This document shows positions 23,748-37,312 of a DNA stretch of 64,000 nucleotides, in pieces. A model generated the notes under the pieces. It saw only the letters and a list, made by a program, of their open reading frames with translations, did no database searches and had not been told where the DNA came from. The stretch spans positions 315,165 through 379,164 of the forward strand of contig JANPWX010000358.1 of NCBI GenBank assembly GCA_024734555.1, in the 5' to 3' direction. The translations under genes and the position numbers were made by a program. The first letter of the stretch is position 1, and each line of letters begins with the position of its first letter. The DNA is from Trochalopteron elliotii. Its lineage: Eukaryota > Chordata > Aves > Passeriformes > Leiothrichidae.

Positions 23748-26030
23748 AATCATGTGAATCCAGTTATAAAACTTTAGAGGGGGTGAAAAGGCTCCTCTGG
23801 TTCATGGACCCTTTTGGCTAATAAGCCTGCTCAAAGGGCTTTTTCAGGTAGCTGATACCATGATCACAGTCCCAGCAGCAGCCTCAAGCTCACACAAAGG
23901 TTTTAGTACCAGATACAGTTTCCCTGGAGGTGGTGATCCACAGCCCAGAAGGCAGGAACTTACTACCCTAAACTGAAGGTTCCTGGAAGGGCTCTTCAGG
24001 TCAGAAATTGTGTTTTTTGCAAGGTCAGCCAGTGATAGGTGATGCAAAGTGACAGTTTGGGTGTTTGAAATACCTTCCAACCTGTCCCAACCTAAAGTCC
24101 TAGTCCTAGCTCATCTTCTAGCCAGGACTTATCCCTGGAAGGGCTTAGACATGCCTTCAGCTGGGTTTTAAAATCCAAACAGAAAGTCTTCAGACTTTTT
24201 CAATTCCTGATCTGTAAAGGGATTACTTGAATGTTGCTTCAACAATTTCCAGAGCTAACAGCATTTTTAGACATCAGGTAGAAAGTACAACATGTGCCTT
24301 TTTCCAGTTTGTAACTTCTTCAGTCTTTTCATCCATTTAAGTCAGGATAATGTACAGTGCTTGGGAAAAAAATCAAACAAAACAGTGGATGAGCAGCACA
24401 TTTACTCTTCATAGATCTTTTCCATTTTCACTCTAAAGACTTCTTTGGTGCAGACCAGCCACCAACACAAGCCTCTTAAACACCAGCAGTGACTTCAGTG
24501 AAGCTCACAAGCACCAGGGCCCCCACAGCCAGCCTGATGTAAATCATGGAAAAGGCTGTTCTGACCAAGAGGGAATGTATTGTGTAAGTAGTCACACAGT
24601 TCCTATTTTGCTGACTCAAGTTCAGAAAGTTGGATTGAGATTTCAAACACGTTTCCCAACGTTCTGTCTGAGCTTAGCTTATTTCCTGGTGAAGTATATA
24701 TTATATATTATCCTCATTGTCTCAATAATTTCTAATGGCTTCAAAGAAATTGTGATTTTTCATTCCACAAGAAAATGGGTATGAGTGATTCTTATGCTTT
24801 AATTTTTTTTTTTTTTTTGGGAACAAAGTTTCACACTCTCCAAATTGCATAGACATGGAGTGCAATTTGTCTCCACTTCCTAAAGCTACCACATGAAAAG
24901 CTTCTGGAAAGATGATGGACTGCAAATGATGCCATTTTGTCACCAGCACACATTCTGCAATCCAGCTGTATTTCTGGAATATATTTAGAAGGTGCAATTA
25001 GGGTTGTGCATGCTTTGAAATAAGTGAGCAAGTTTCTTAACTGAGGTAGAAAATCATTTTAGTTTCCAGTACTCCTGCTATAAAAGCCACCAGTCTTGAT
25101 GGGGTGGGACCATGGATATCTATTTTCTCTCCAGGTTTTGCATCAACACAGATTAGGTTAACTCTGTGTGTAATAGCTAAGGACTGATAACCTGCAATTA
25201 ATGTTGGTGCACTAAGCATCTACCCTTTGGGGATCTATGTGCAGAACAAGTACCATTTTACAGTTTTATCATTTTAGTTCAGAATAGAAATCCCTGCAAG
25301 TGCAAATCAAATCAGCCTTAACTCAAAAGCTCCTGCCGCAGGGAAATTCCACCCCACCAGCTACCAACACGTGAGTTGGGAGGATGAGGTGAGTTTTGGA
25401 GGAACTCAACTAAGAGAGATTAAAGTTAAGGATTGGTGTTTTTAGTAATGTGTGTTCCTCATGTCAGCTTCCTTCCAATTGTACCTTCATCCAGCTTACA
25501 TCTACAAGTTCATCATGAAACTGTAGTAATTTTTACTACTGTTTTAGAACTCTTCAGTAGTCAAAGAAAAGACAGCAAAATATGTCTTCTGCTGACAATT
25601 TATCCCAGTATCTTCAGAGACAATTTTGCAGGAGATGAGTTGGCCTTTCCAGTTACAGGACATAAACACAGTGTCTGCTGTGTGTTTAGTCCTGAGGAGC
25701 AGCTCCTGATGAGGCATCTGAACTAGCCAAGCTCAAATGGCCCTGTGAATCTTCAGTTCTCAGCCCAGGGTTTGGCCTGGGAAGCCCTGCACTACCATGG
25801 CTGTGGGAGTTTTGTTTGTCCTTGGAGGAGAATTCTAGGGGGGCATGTGCACTGCAAAATACATGGGCTGCACTCCACTCAAGAGAAAATACCAATCTGT
25901 ATTATATAATTCTGCTTCCTTATTGCTGTGGATCACTAGAACATCACCCAAGTCCCAGCAAAGCTAAAATTTGTGTCATAAGAGCAGCAATACATGCTCT
26001 TATCAACTACATTGTCCACCAAGTTCAACC

Positions 26031-26260
26031 AAGGTAGGTTTAGACTGGATACTAGGAAAAATTTCTTCCCTGAAAGGTTGGTCAGGCATTGGAACATGCT
26101 ACCTAGGAAAGTGGTGGAATCACAATCCCTGGAGGTGTTCAGAAGACTTATGGATGTGGCACCTGGGGACATGATTTTGTGGTGAACACAGTGGTTCTGG
26201 GTTAACAGTTAGGCTTGATGATCTTAGAGGATTATTCCAATCTTGATGATTCCATGACTC
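26031..26260 (+). mobile_element. CR1 LINE 3' end (plus strand)
   Basis: The sequence runs collinearly with a CR1 3' end: 'aggtaggtttagactggatactagg', 'aaaatttcttccctgaaagg', 'cattggaacatgctacc', 'agtggtggaatcac', 'ccctggaggtgttca', then 'gatgatcttagagg' and the tail 'gattccatgactcc'. It is about 230 bp, 5'-truncated and diverged. Two short frames that start in it on the plus strand are by-products and not genes. Confidence 0.93.
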
Positions 26261-29200
26261 CACCTGCATGACTCCAGCAGATGCAGGGCAGGTGCCAAGC
26301 AGCAGAGCCCTGTGGTCCAGCCAACTCTCTGTCCTTGAGGCTGTGTCTACAGAAACTGTTGTTCAAGTTTAAGAGATTTTGTTTGAGTCTTTTGGGGGTG
26401 GAGGGGGGCAGTGTCTTGGTGCTCACTGTTTCTTTTGGAGACATCTGTCTCCAGAGACCCTGAGGGAATGTCTGAACCTGCTCTGAAGGACAGATCCATG
26501 ACCATATTCTGGCATAGTGTTCCATATTTGTGTATTTTCAGGCTGTGGGCACCAGAAGTAGATTATTGAGATTGCACCAGTGGCCTGATAAAGGGCCAGA
26601 TACCTCACCTGAGAACAGGGCAGCTGGGGAGGTATGAAGAGGACTGGATCCTGTATTTGCACCCTCTCCATATACCCCTCCTTCTTTGCAGGATAGATTT
26701 AACCTGGCATTCAAAGAGATATGTATCTCATGACAGTTTTTCTGCATAAATGCCTGTATTTAATGTATCTGAAAAAGATGCTGAGGTTTGCCTGAGTAAG
26801 AGCATTGTGGGATGCTCAGGGGAAGAGCACAGATCAGTGAGCTTCCCTGATCAATGTGATCCATGAGAAATTGCTGCTATTCAGAGAGGAGAATGTCAGT
26901 GTCCGTTTTGTCCTCCACAGTACTCCAAAAAAGCTCTCCAACATTTTGCTTTTATTAACCCATTTGCCATAGGTTCCATAGGCACAGTACACCTCTTACT
27001 ACAAAGCTTGTCCTGCATGGTTGTAATATTATCTATGATGCTTTGGAGTATCTTAGGAAGCTGAAAGGGTTTGGCATCAAGTAACTTTCTGTCTTTCAGT
27101 CTTTTCTTAATGCACCTGCAGACAGGGGGAGAAGGATGATCAAGGTTAAAACTCTACAGGTAGTTTACCCTCATTAAAGGTCCAGATTTTCACAAAAACA
27201 TAGGAAAAGTGAACTGCCAATGTTTCACAGGATCTGCTTTCCTCAGAGCAAACTTCAAAGCTCTTACTGTTGCCTGAGGGCAGAGCCTGGAGTTCCCAAT
27301 ATTTGAAAACACCATCCAAGAAAATCTGTCAAGGCCAATATGATAAACAGGCCATTGCAAGAGGGGAGTTTGGCAATTCTACACCACAATTTAAAATTAT
27401 TCCTTATAGTACATTGGACTTTACATATTGCAAGGCTCTGCAGACATTGATCCTCTGCAGACCTCTGCAAGACCCAGCCAGTGCTCTTGCTCCCACTTGG
27501 CAGCCAAGATGCTTTTAGGGTAAAAGCCAAGCTGAACTGCCAACACCCTGCAAATCTGGGAGTGTTTGATGCAGGATCAAACCTCCAGGCTCCCATTAGC
27601 TTGAAGTGCAGATCCACATCCCCTTCCTCCCTCTCCAGCATCTCTCCACCCAGCTCATGCCTGCAAACCACACCAGAGACTGGGAGGAGGCTTTCTAATT
27701 TTCATAATTTCCACTCTGAAATGTTGGAAAGCTTCCTTTTTCCATCCTGGACTTTGTTGTAATGCAGGCATTGTGTATCCTCTCATAAACTTTCAAATGC
27801 ACCAATAGTGGCAGTTTCCTGCAGGAGAAAAAGGGTTTGCTTCAGTTAAAGCAAGTGGGAACATGGCCAAGAAGAGTCATAAAACCAGAGGACGTTGATT
27901 TTTAAAAGCACAATTATGTTAGTGCATTCCAGTGTATCCAATCAGTCACCAGAGAGTGGTTAAAGTGTCCTTGGAGCCAGCCTCTGGCTTCTGGAGGATG
28001 GTGTCAGGGGAAAGATAATCAGGCTGATGCCAGTGGATGACCTAGCGCCTTTTCCTGACAATCAGTCACAGCAGACTTTGTGGTGCTGGCCAGGCTCTGG
28101 GTCACAGAAGTATTTTGAAAACTTTTCATTCCTGAACTTTGTTTCATACAAATCCATGGATGCTGTTATCCACCCTAGACTGGAAGGGAAATTGCTGAAA
28201 GATCCAGAGCAGATCCAGGGTGTAGGCAGCATAAATGTTTTCCTGCAAGGGCCAAGAGATACCATGGGGTCTCTGAACATCCCTTAAAGCACTTAACACT
28301 AGTGTTTTCTCTGAAATCAGCACCTTTTTCCCCAGCAGTCCTCTATGTTAGGGGCTCAGGGTGGAAGAACCCCATTTTATAGGGGAGGGAGCAACACATT
28401 TCTGAAATCACTGCCTTTTAGAGAAATTGCAGATGGGAACCCACAAATCCAGACACCCTGAATCATGTGAAGATGGATCAGGCATCTTGTGCAGCCCAGG
28501 GTATCTGTCTACCACCTCACTCTTGCACTCAGCCCCTCTCCATGAGGTCAGGGCTTTGCAAAGAGAGACTGCAGGCCTGACCTCAAATTCCCCATCACCA
28601 GCCTCTGAGAAACCTTCTGTTGTTTCTGTTTCATAACCATTGCCCACTGGGGAGGCAATGACCAACTCTCCCTCCCAGTTCCTAGCTTGCAAAGCCAAGA
28701 AATACCAACATGAAAAGGTCCACATTCTCTTATCCTGGAATGAACTGACCACGTCTGGTCACACAGGGACAGAGCCCAGAATATCATCTACATGGGCTTT
28801 TCTTTCCCATGACAAGTTTCCCAATCAGAGCTTGAATAAACATTAGGTCATCACCAATTTATAATGGCAGAAATTTATGTCTCTCTTGATCACATTTTCA
28901 TAGAAGCAGAAATAAGCTTGCTTTCTTGCTATTCTCCCCATATCTTAATCACTCTCTGACAAAACCAAACACACTATTTTGAAATCAAACAGATTCACAG
29001 CTTGTGTTCCCTGCCCAGGCAGTGATTCTTGTCTGACTGGACCACTGCCGTGTTCAGTGTTGATTTTGGTGGGCTTCATAAATCTTCCCAAAGACCATTT
29101 TTCTTAGTGCACAGAATAAGAGCCCCATTGTTAACAGCAATGATGCATTTGGGACACATCTCCACTGCTCCTTAGACCAAGGCAGACAATTAATGGGGCA

Positions 29201-32200
29201 GTTCTCATAGCTGAGTACCCTTTTTCATCTCCTTTTCATGATGGAGCAGAATAGTCCCAGGTACAATACCTGGGGAAGGTTGTTGCTCTCTGTCCCCTCA
29301 TCTTGGTGGAGCAATGGCTTGGAGGAGTGTTTATACTGAAGTCTAGGCAAAAGCACCACAACAGAAATGTGCGGTCATTTATTCTTCTCCTGAATCCTGA
29401 AATAAACCAAATGAGGCAAATCAGGACCAACTTTAAGTGCCTGGTTCTCACAGAGCAACACCTCGGCCTATGAAGGGAGTTTTCCCTGGCTTTGCAAGGT
29501 GATGACATGGCTTTGTCAGTGGATTCCTGGCCATGATAAGGCTGAACCATGGCTGTCAGAGCCCTTCAGAGGTTGTTGCTCAACCCACATGTGCGTGGCT
29601 TACCAAGGGCAATGGACCATGCACTGCTGGTGCTGTCTGTGAGGTGAAGGCAGTGGTGCAGGGACCAAGGGCAGCTCACTGTCCTAGACAGAGGTGGAGT
29701 GGGAACCACATCAGGGGCAACACAGCAGTACAAATCATGAGTGCAGATCAAAAGACCTCTGGTACTATGGGAGCTTCATGTCTGGGTGGAGACCCTGCCG
29801 TGTCTGAGCTGCATCTGGAGCTGGGGAGGGTGTATGGGACCTACAGGAGAGGACATGGTGTGGCATTCCAGGCTGACACAGAGGGCCTGGTGGAAACTGC
29901 CCAGAAGAAATGAGGGCAGTCTTGCATGTGGTTCCAAGTGGATTGCATGGATAGAATATATGGCTCTAAGCAATGAAGTAGTGAATTTATTTCAACCACA
30001 CAGAGCTATTCAACTTGTGAACAACATTAGCTGGGTTTTGATCACTCCTTTTTTTCTGAGCTACTGTGGTGCTTGGGCAGAACTTCCAAGTTCATCATTC
30101 TCCTAAAAGTTCCTATTTTTGTTTTCCTTAGACTCGAGTCTTCTTTTTAAAAAGAAAATCTGCCATATCCTTCAGCTGCAAATGATTTAATAGCTCTTGG
30201 CTTTGTGTGATCTGAATATTTTCTTGTTCTCTTGCTTTGCAGCTGTGACCTACTTAATTACAAGCAGGAAACAAACCCCAGAATCATTAGACTTTCTGCC
30301 TGGCTTGAAGAAGGGGAAAAAAATAAAAATCTTATGTTGTTAAATACTAGGATGTCCTTCTTAATAACAGGAAGTCAAGCTCCAGATAGCAACAGTGAAC
30401 ATTCAAATTCTTTGTGCATCAAGATAAGAACAGCAAAGAGCTTATGGGTTTTATGTTTTATGGCATGGATGTTTTGGGGGCAGGGGAAATGACAGCCGCT
30501 TCTAACAGCCAAAATGGGAATGAGTCATAAATTTCTAAATCAAGAGCGTAAATCCTCTTTGTTTTAAGTTCTGAACAGCTTCAGTCTGCTCTGTTCATAG
30601 AGACAATGAAGTGACTGACTTGCTGCTTCGATCCGGCAGCGTTCGATCTATTTTATCCTCTTTTCAGGAAGTACAAGCAAACAAGCCAGACAGTGAGTTA
30701 GGATCCCCCATGGCAAACCATCAGGTTGGAAGACAGAGCATGGGAGAGTTTGATTAACTTCTCTCCATCTCTGCAGGAGTGTGGGCTACTATTTATACCT
30801 CCAGAAACTCAGTACCCCACCTGGAAATGCTGGTGTGGTGGTAGATGTAGATAGCAGCCAGAGAAAAGGAAGGCCAGGACTGCCAGCCTCTGGGACTGGC
30901 TGTCCCACACGGGCACTTCAGCCCTCTCATCCCTGTTTATCACAGCCCTGATAGCAGCTCAATAATACAAATCTCCCAGTGCATCATGAGGCAGTAGAAG
31001 CTGATGTGTGCTCAGGGTTTTAAACCAACCAGCAGCAGAAGTGCAAGTTATCCTCTTCTGTCAACTGTGCATGCATTATCACTGCAGATGGCACGGATCC
31101 AGTGCAGTCCTACAACAAATGGAGGTTTTCCATTAGCAAGAGCCACAGGGGTCTGCGTTTCGGGAGCAAACAGGGTAGAGGTCAACTCTTATGCTCTACT
31201 GAGAAGGTCTAACTGGTCCCAGCTGGGGAGATGTTCTCAGCAGGAAGATCTGCTCCAGAACAGAAATCTCCCTCTGTCGACTCCTGCATTTCCCATCTGC
31301 AGATTAATTGTGCTGTGGCAGTAGAAACAGCCAAAGAGGCCCCTGTGATCCAGCCCCAGTGCGGATGCCATGAGTGAGTGTGCAAGTGTGTGCATACACA
31401 GGGTGTTGTGGTTTTAGCAGCCCAGTGTAGCTCAGTCTGGGACATCCCCTTCCTCCAGGGCAGCCTCCCTACACACAGCATCACCTGGATATGTACAGCA
31501 CTACTCCCACAGGCAGCACAGAAGTACATAAGCAGACTTCACCTCAGGGAACATTTATTTACCCACAGTTATGCTCATTTTGATAATCAGTGTAGGAGCT
31601 TTCAACACAGAGGGTATATTATCGATCCAAGATATCTTAAGTACTTCTGCTTTTTGCTGCATAACTCCCATGGAACATGACCAGTTGGCTTTCTAGAACA
31701 CTTATTTACTTTTTAATGTGAAACAGTTCCCCTAAGATTTCATATCACATGACAAACGTCAGTGAATTAATCTGTCGAGGAAATGGAGACCCCTAAAGCT
31801 ATGACTCTTCTAATGTTGCTCAAGAAACTGATGACTTTTCTGGAATAGGACCAGATTCCTCCTCATTTTCACTCTGAAGGTTATATTTGACCTGTTTATC
31901 TTCTTCTCTGTCCGGTGACAATTACATCCTAACCAGCAATATCAGTATTTTCTAGAATTTTTTTTATGAGGAGTTTCAGAATAAATTAAATATGCTTTCT
32001 TTATTTTAGGCAGGAACAGGCTTTCCAACCCATAAGCAAGATCAAACATGAGAAATCTGGACCACTGATTTTCTAAAATATGTTCCCTTTGCCCTCCTGC
32101 TTTTCAATTAAATGGTCACCCTTGTATGTGAACAGAAAGGACTTTGTATCAGTCATTGAAAGCAGGGAGTGTTACCCCTGGGTCTGAATCAGGCAGATAC

Positions 32201-32553
32201 TTAAATGTATCTGCAGGATAAGTCGCAAGAAAATGTTCTGCTGCAATGGGCCATTTGTGCTGTGTGTAGGCTTGTTTTGCATGGACAGCAAGGCTGCCCT
32301 TCATCAAATTATCTACCATGCTATAAGGCAGAACTGCAGAGTGGCTGTTTATGAGCCACCAGGTTTGTCTTTTCTCGCAGGCAAATAGTTAGGGGACACC
32401 TACAGCATGAAAAAGTGTGTCTTCCAAACCACAGCCCTCAGCCAACCCATTGGGACATCTTGATCATCACCTGATCAGGGGTGGGAAGCACAAGATAAAT
32501 ATATAATTCAAAATTATGTAAACACAGATGTAACAGGGGAATCTCTCATAACG
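26261..32553. other. non-coding stretch, no gene seen
   Basis: Overlapping frames of up to 135 codons on both strands are unrecognisable. Notable small structures are the two abutting palindromes at 30130-30156 and the CpG-retaining patch with an AP-1-like TGAGTCAT at about 30521-30645. No transposon of recent age is seen. Confidence 0.6.
30130..30156. repeat. two abutting perfect palindromes
   Basis: AGACTCGAGTCT (30130-30141) is a perfect 12-bp palindrome centred on CTCGAG. TTCTTTTTAAAAAGAA (30141-30156) is a perfect 16-bp palindrome sharing one base with it. Confidence 0.9.
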
Positions 32554-32635
32554 AATCATAGAAAGGATTGGATTGGAAAGGACCTTAGTGTTCATCTAAT
32601 TCCAGCCCCCAAAGGCAAGCGCTTGCTCCAGTCAC
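32554..32635 (-). mobile_element. CR1 LINE 3' terminal fragment (minus strand)
   Basis: It begins with the reversed CR1 tail ('aatcatagaa'), followed by 'ggattggaaaggaccttagtg' and 'tcatctaattccagccccc'. After that the match weakens, with an apparent internal deletion before 'cttgctcca'. Only some 80 bp can be recognised. Confidence 0.85.
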
Positions 32636-35600
32636 CAAAGGAATAAGCAAAAGCTTGAAACAAGAAGAGTGTAACTGCACAAGTGCGTGACTTGTTCTCT
32701 GGGCAGTCAGGCATGCTCAATCCTCAGTCTGAGATTCAGTGCCCACCTGATGGGCACAGACACAGCTTTGTCTCAGGTTTGTATTGTTTCACCCCTGAAC
32801 CTTGTCAGAGGCTGTTTTAGACATGGGTGAATAACATGGAAGGAAAACAGCTCAGCTGCTGGATGAGCTGTGGGTTGTTCCCTGTTCATACATGCCTCAC
32901 AATCAGGGTGTGATTTTTCTGTTTTCTTCTAACCAAAAATAATTCTCCTGAGCATTTCTGCACATGATGGCAGAGAGCAGGGTGAAGATGAACCTTGTGG
33001 TGACGGGCATGTTCAAGCACGTGCTGCTTTGACTGGAGAGCCTGGTCACAGGACATTACAGTGCCCAGCAGGATCAGAGTTAATCATAAGCTTGGGTTTC
33101 CAAAGTGAATAATCGTATTTAAGATCTCACCATTCACTTTCTGCCGCTGTTCTGCACTATTTCCTTAATACATTGTCCTGACCTACATCCCCTCCTGCAG
33201 ACTCATTCACCACAGCATCCATGGAGAAAGAGGATTGAATAGCAAATCTCTGCACAATCTCTTTCACGTTTCTGCATAGTAGAAGTGAAAAACACTTTAG
33301 CTGGTGGAATATTAGGGACAAGTACAAGCCCAGCTTTATAGGATTCATCTACTCTTAAACCTTGTTAAATTACTAACACAACTTACTTTAGAAAATGAAA
33401 TGTGTATGATTTGAGGAGATGACATACTCTCTTCTGTCAGTCAATAAAAATCTCTCTAGAGTGAGGACATGAACAGCCTTACACAGATGGAGCTGCTGTT
33501 GGCATAACGATAATACTTAGCACTACCAGAGCACTTTACATTTCAAAGAGCTTTAGAAACGTTATGATCAAGGTGGATGACTGGAATAGTAAATTTTCAT
33601 TCTGTTATTACTCTGAAGCAGCAGTTCATTTCATTATGGAACATTTTAGGCCATATGGACGCGTGAGAACATCTTGAGGAAATTGGCCAGGATTTCTGAC
33701 TCTTGATGTTCATCCTAAAATGCAACCAGCAGGGAAGTCTTCAGTTTCTTGAAGTTTTTTTTGCAGGAAAGTTTTAGGGCTGTTAGCAGTGGCAGACCAG
33801 AGGGGCCAGGGGGAGGCTGTTCATATCTCTGGTTTTGGAAGCACGTGGAAGGTGAGAGTTAGGAGGAGAGTTAACTGAAGCAGTGCAGCACAAGCATCAT
33901 ATTTGCATGGGGCAGCAGATCTTTGGACCAATACTTCAAAGAACAATTGCTTGTCAAGCAGTTCGAGAGAGGTGAGCTAGGGGTTTTTGTGCCTCCTCTA
34001 CAAGCCTGTAAAAGTTCAGGCATGATCATTGTCCAGATATTGTGGCCCAGCCAAACTGAGGTCACAATTTTTTAGCAATCCAAAATTAATGCAGGGCCAA
34101 CTCTTAGCTGATCAAAGCTCTCAGCAGACCCAGCATGGACATCTATACTTTATTTTCACTCTTCTTAAATTTGGTAGAGTTTCCTCTGCCCAGAGCATAT
34201 ATGCTCTATAATAACCCTCAAAGTCTCTGGATTTACTTCTTAAAATCAAATGCCATTCCCTGATCCTTTTAAAACTCTTCTCTCAAAACTTTCCTTATAC
34301 AAACAAAGTACAAAAGTACAAGAAATAAAACTAATAAGTTGTGGTCTTTGCACTCCAGGAAGCTCCCAACTGGACACACAGAAACCCTCCATGATCCCTC
34401 CTTGGGTGACAGCAAGGTCACATGTCAGGAGAAAGACAGAGGAGCCCAGATGAGTCAGCATGAAGGATGACAGCACCTTGACTTGGGTGGAAACAGGGCA
34501 CTCAGAGGCTCAGGTTCTCAAGTGAATTTGGTGACCATTTGAAAACCTTGGGGGACTCTGTGGTTCAGTGCAGATACAGGAGGGAGGTCACTGCTGTAAG
34601 TCCCCACTCAGTGCCCTGTCTCTGCCTGGGCACATGTGAAGGGAGAAGAGCTGACTCCTTATCCATGTGTTTGATAACTTGGCAGCAGGACATCCCTCAC
34701 CTGCTCCCATCGTATCAGACACAAAAATGATGTGCCATTAAGGCACAAAGAGAAAATTGTAACCAGTAAAATATCTCAAAAAAGCATCTCTAACATAAGA
34801 AAGCATGAAGCTATGACATGAAAGGGAGCTCTGACAACATTAATCCTCTTTACATTATAGAGAAATAAAGATCAAAAAGGGCCGTGAATTTGAAATAGAA
34901 CTTAAAACACCACATAGGGCTGAAGCTACAGGGACCATTGGGGCCATTTGCAGAGCAGAAATAGGATGTTCCTGGTATGTCCACAGCAAGCTCAAAGGAA
35001 ACTGCCTCTCACCCAGCATGTCCTTCTTTCAATGTGCCCAAACACATCCACACCCATCAGAAGTTGTGGGTAGAGGTTTACTCTAAAGCATGATGAGAGA
35101 GATGCTGAACTGCTCTTTCCAAGGCCAGAATATAGAAAGGTGAACATGGACCCATCTCTTAAGCTCCTGGTGCAGGCAGCATCCACCTACACCTGTGCAT
35201 GGCAGGGATTTGCAGGGTCTGCAGAGAGGAGGAGCTGCCTGCAGGGTTTGGGATGGGAAATCCACCCCCAGCCTTCAAGCCCCAGTGACAGTCCCATGAA
35301 ACAACACAGTAGCTCAAGGGGGTTGGGTTTTTGCTTTTTTCCAAGGGAAATAAGGAGCTATTTTTATACCCTAGTAACAGCCTTTGGACCGTCAGTAAAA
35401 CGTGGGAGGTTTCATAGTAAATGTTTTGGCTGACATTTTCTCAGAAACAGCAGGAAATAATCAGTGCATAATTAGGGAGGAAAAGACCTGCAAATGTCTA
35501 TAGATCTATGTAGAGCGCAAAGGGCTTCTTTTTTTTTCCTAATTGACCTTAGTGAAGGTGAAGCTGAGCATGTTTTATAGAATTATAAGATGATTTTACA

Positions 35601-36426
35601 GAAATTCCTCAAAGGGGCACACCAGTGGAAGAGCCAAGTTGCTAATTCTCAGTAATTTTTTCTCCTCTCTTCTGCCATTCCCTGTAGCAATGACCTCTTT
35701 TGACCATTTTGGATTAGAAAGAGCACATTCTGTGGTGTCTTGCTTGAAAAGAGCACTTTTGATAGAGTATCCCTTGACTCTAGAGGGGATGGGCTATCTT
35801 TGCCTGAGAAACCTCCATGGCTGCAATTCCCTTGTGTCCTTCAAGGTGGGTTGAGCAATCTGTACTCAGACAGCTTTTACCCCCTCAAAAATGCTGTATG
35901 TCAGGTCAGCAGGAAAACCTCCACAGGAAACCAGACAATCTGTTCTAATCATGAAGGTAAATCTATCCACTGAAATGTTCACTGGGCCTTCTCTAGACTC
36001 AAGTGACTCCTAAGGAGACTGCCCCAGTCTATCAGTTAAATAAATACATACGAGAACTGTTTCCAGAAAGTCTGATTATGTCATCAGGCAAGTGAAAAGG
36101 CTCCTTCAGAGCTGCCCTCATCTGTTGAGTAATTACCAAGTTGGGACAGGGGCTGAAAATCTCCTTTCAGCCATAAGGAAAGACTTGATGCACATATGGA
36201 GCAGCTAATTTTAAAACTGCAGTATATCCTCCATTTCCCCTTCTCTCCTCTTTCCAGAATACCAAAGGGGTTAGGTCACATCCCAGAGCAATTACTTGCT
36301 GTGGTTTCTTTTCCCTGCTCTGTTTTCCTTTATCAAACACATTTCTTTCTTTTCCTCTCTTGTGCTTCCAGGCAGAGATCTTGTATATCAGGCTGTAGCC
36401 TGAAGCAAATATTTTCTAGTCAAATC

Positions 36427-36470
36427 ATATATATATATATAAATAAATAAAATTCTCTTCAATTCTCTTC
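36427..36470. repeat. (AT)n-(AAAT)n with a 10-bp tandem
   Basis: Seven AT units are followed by three AAAT-type units and then a perfect two-copy tandem of AATTCTCTTC (36451-36470). Confidence 0.9.
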
Positions 36471-37261
36471 TTCCAAATGAGGCTTTATAATGGAGATGTT
36501 CCTGTCCTTTGTCTACATTGCTGCTAACAGAAGCAGTGTGTTAGTGAGTTTAAAGGCAGGAAAATAACCAAGAAAGGATGAGCAGAGGGAGATTACAGCA
36601 AAGGCTGGACACCAAGAAAACAGGCAGGGACAGGGAGAGGAGGAAGGAAAACTGCACTTTGCAGAATGAATAGCTCCTAACAAGTTTAAAGGAAACGTTA
36701 TTACAATTTTATTACCATATTTTATGAAGCTGCTCTAAAAACGAAGTCCTGAAGAAGCAATTAGGCTGAGAACATGAATTTTGCAGCTGTATTTTCCTGG
36801 CCCTCCACCTGCCCTGTCGATGAGCTGATGAGCGTCCTTGTACCATTATGGTGACACACAGCTCACTTTGTGTCCTTCAGTCCTCAAAGAACAAATTAGG
36901 GATGGGGTCATGGGGGGACACACCTACAGAAAATCAAGCAGATATTAATATTCCTGCTTCTTCCCTATCCAGGGAGTTGAATCACGGAAGACATTGAGGT
37001 TTTTCAGAAATGATGCCTTCTCACCTCTGCTAAACCAGCAGTTTTAGGAGTTCAGTGCATGCAGGTCCCTCATGATTTCAGCTCAAGCTGTCCTGCCTAC
37101 CCCTTTAAAAAGTGCCTCCTAGGAAGTGCCTCCATGTAGGCATTCTCCAGCTGACTCCTGTGGCCTTTTTGCACACATTCCTCTGAAGGGAGAGTAAAAT
37201 GAGTGAAAAATAGCACTGACAGGCAGCTGTCTCCAAGGGCGCTGGCTTGCACTGTGCCTTT

Positions 37262-37312
37262 GATAAAAATACTTCCAACCTCAGTTTCCCCACCTGGTGA
37301 TTAAATAGGAAG
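37262..37312 (+). mobile_element. MIR-like SINE remnant
   Basis: 'acttccaacctcagtttcc' followed by 'ccacctgg' and 'ttaaatagg' parallels the MIR 3' core ('acttaacctctctgagcctcagtttcctcatctgtaaaatggg') in order and spacing. It is ancient and heavily diverged. Confidence 0.4.

Larger units (their letters stand above)
19931..26030. other. non-coding stretch, no gene seen
   Basis: No recognisable exon. The minus strand of 20505-20978 is open for 157 codons but is not protein-like. Small structures include a 7-base G run at 21059-21065, an ATT array at 22424-22443, a possible G-quadruplex motif at 23729-23747 and a 16-base T run at 24803-24818. Sequence around 24045-24120 has a 'ccttccaacc'-like fragment but no other CR1 landmarks. 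Confidence 0.6.

Noticed and set aside
24045..24130. Possible additional CR1 fragment ('ccttccaacctg...cccaacctaa')
   Set aside because: Only one short word matches and the neighbouring CR1 landmarks are absent in both orientations.
25342..25389. Small plus-strand exon between 'tgccgcag' and GAG|GTGAGT
   Set aside because: The acceptor has a poor pyrimidine tract and the frame is only about 16 codons, so it cannot be told from chance.
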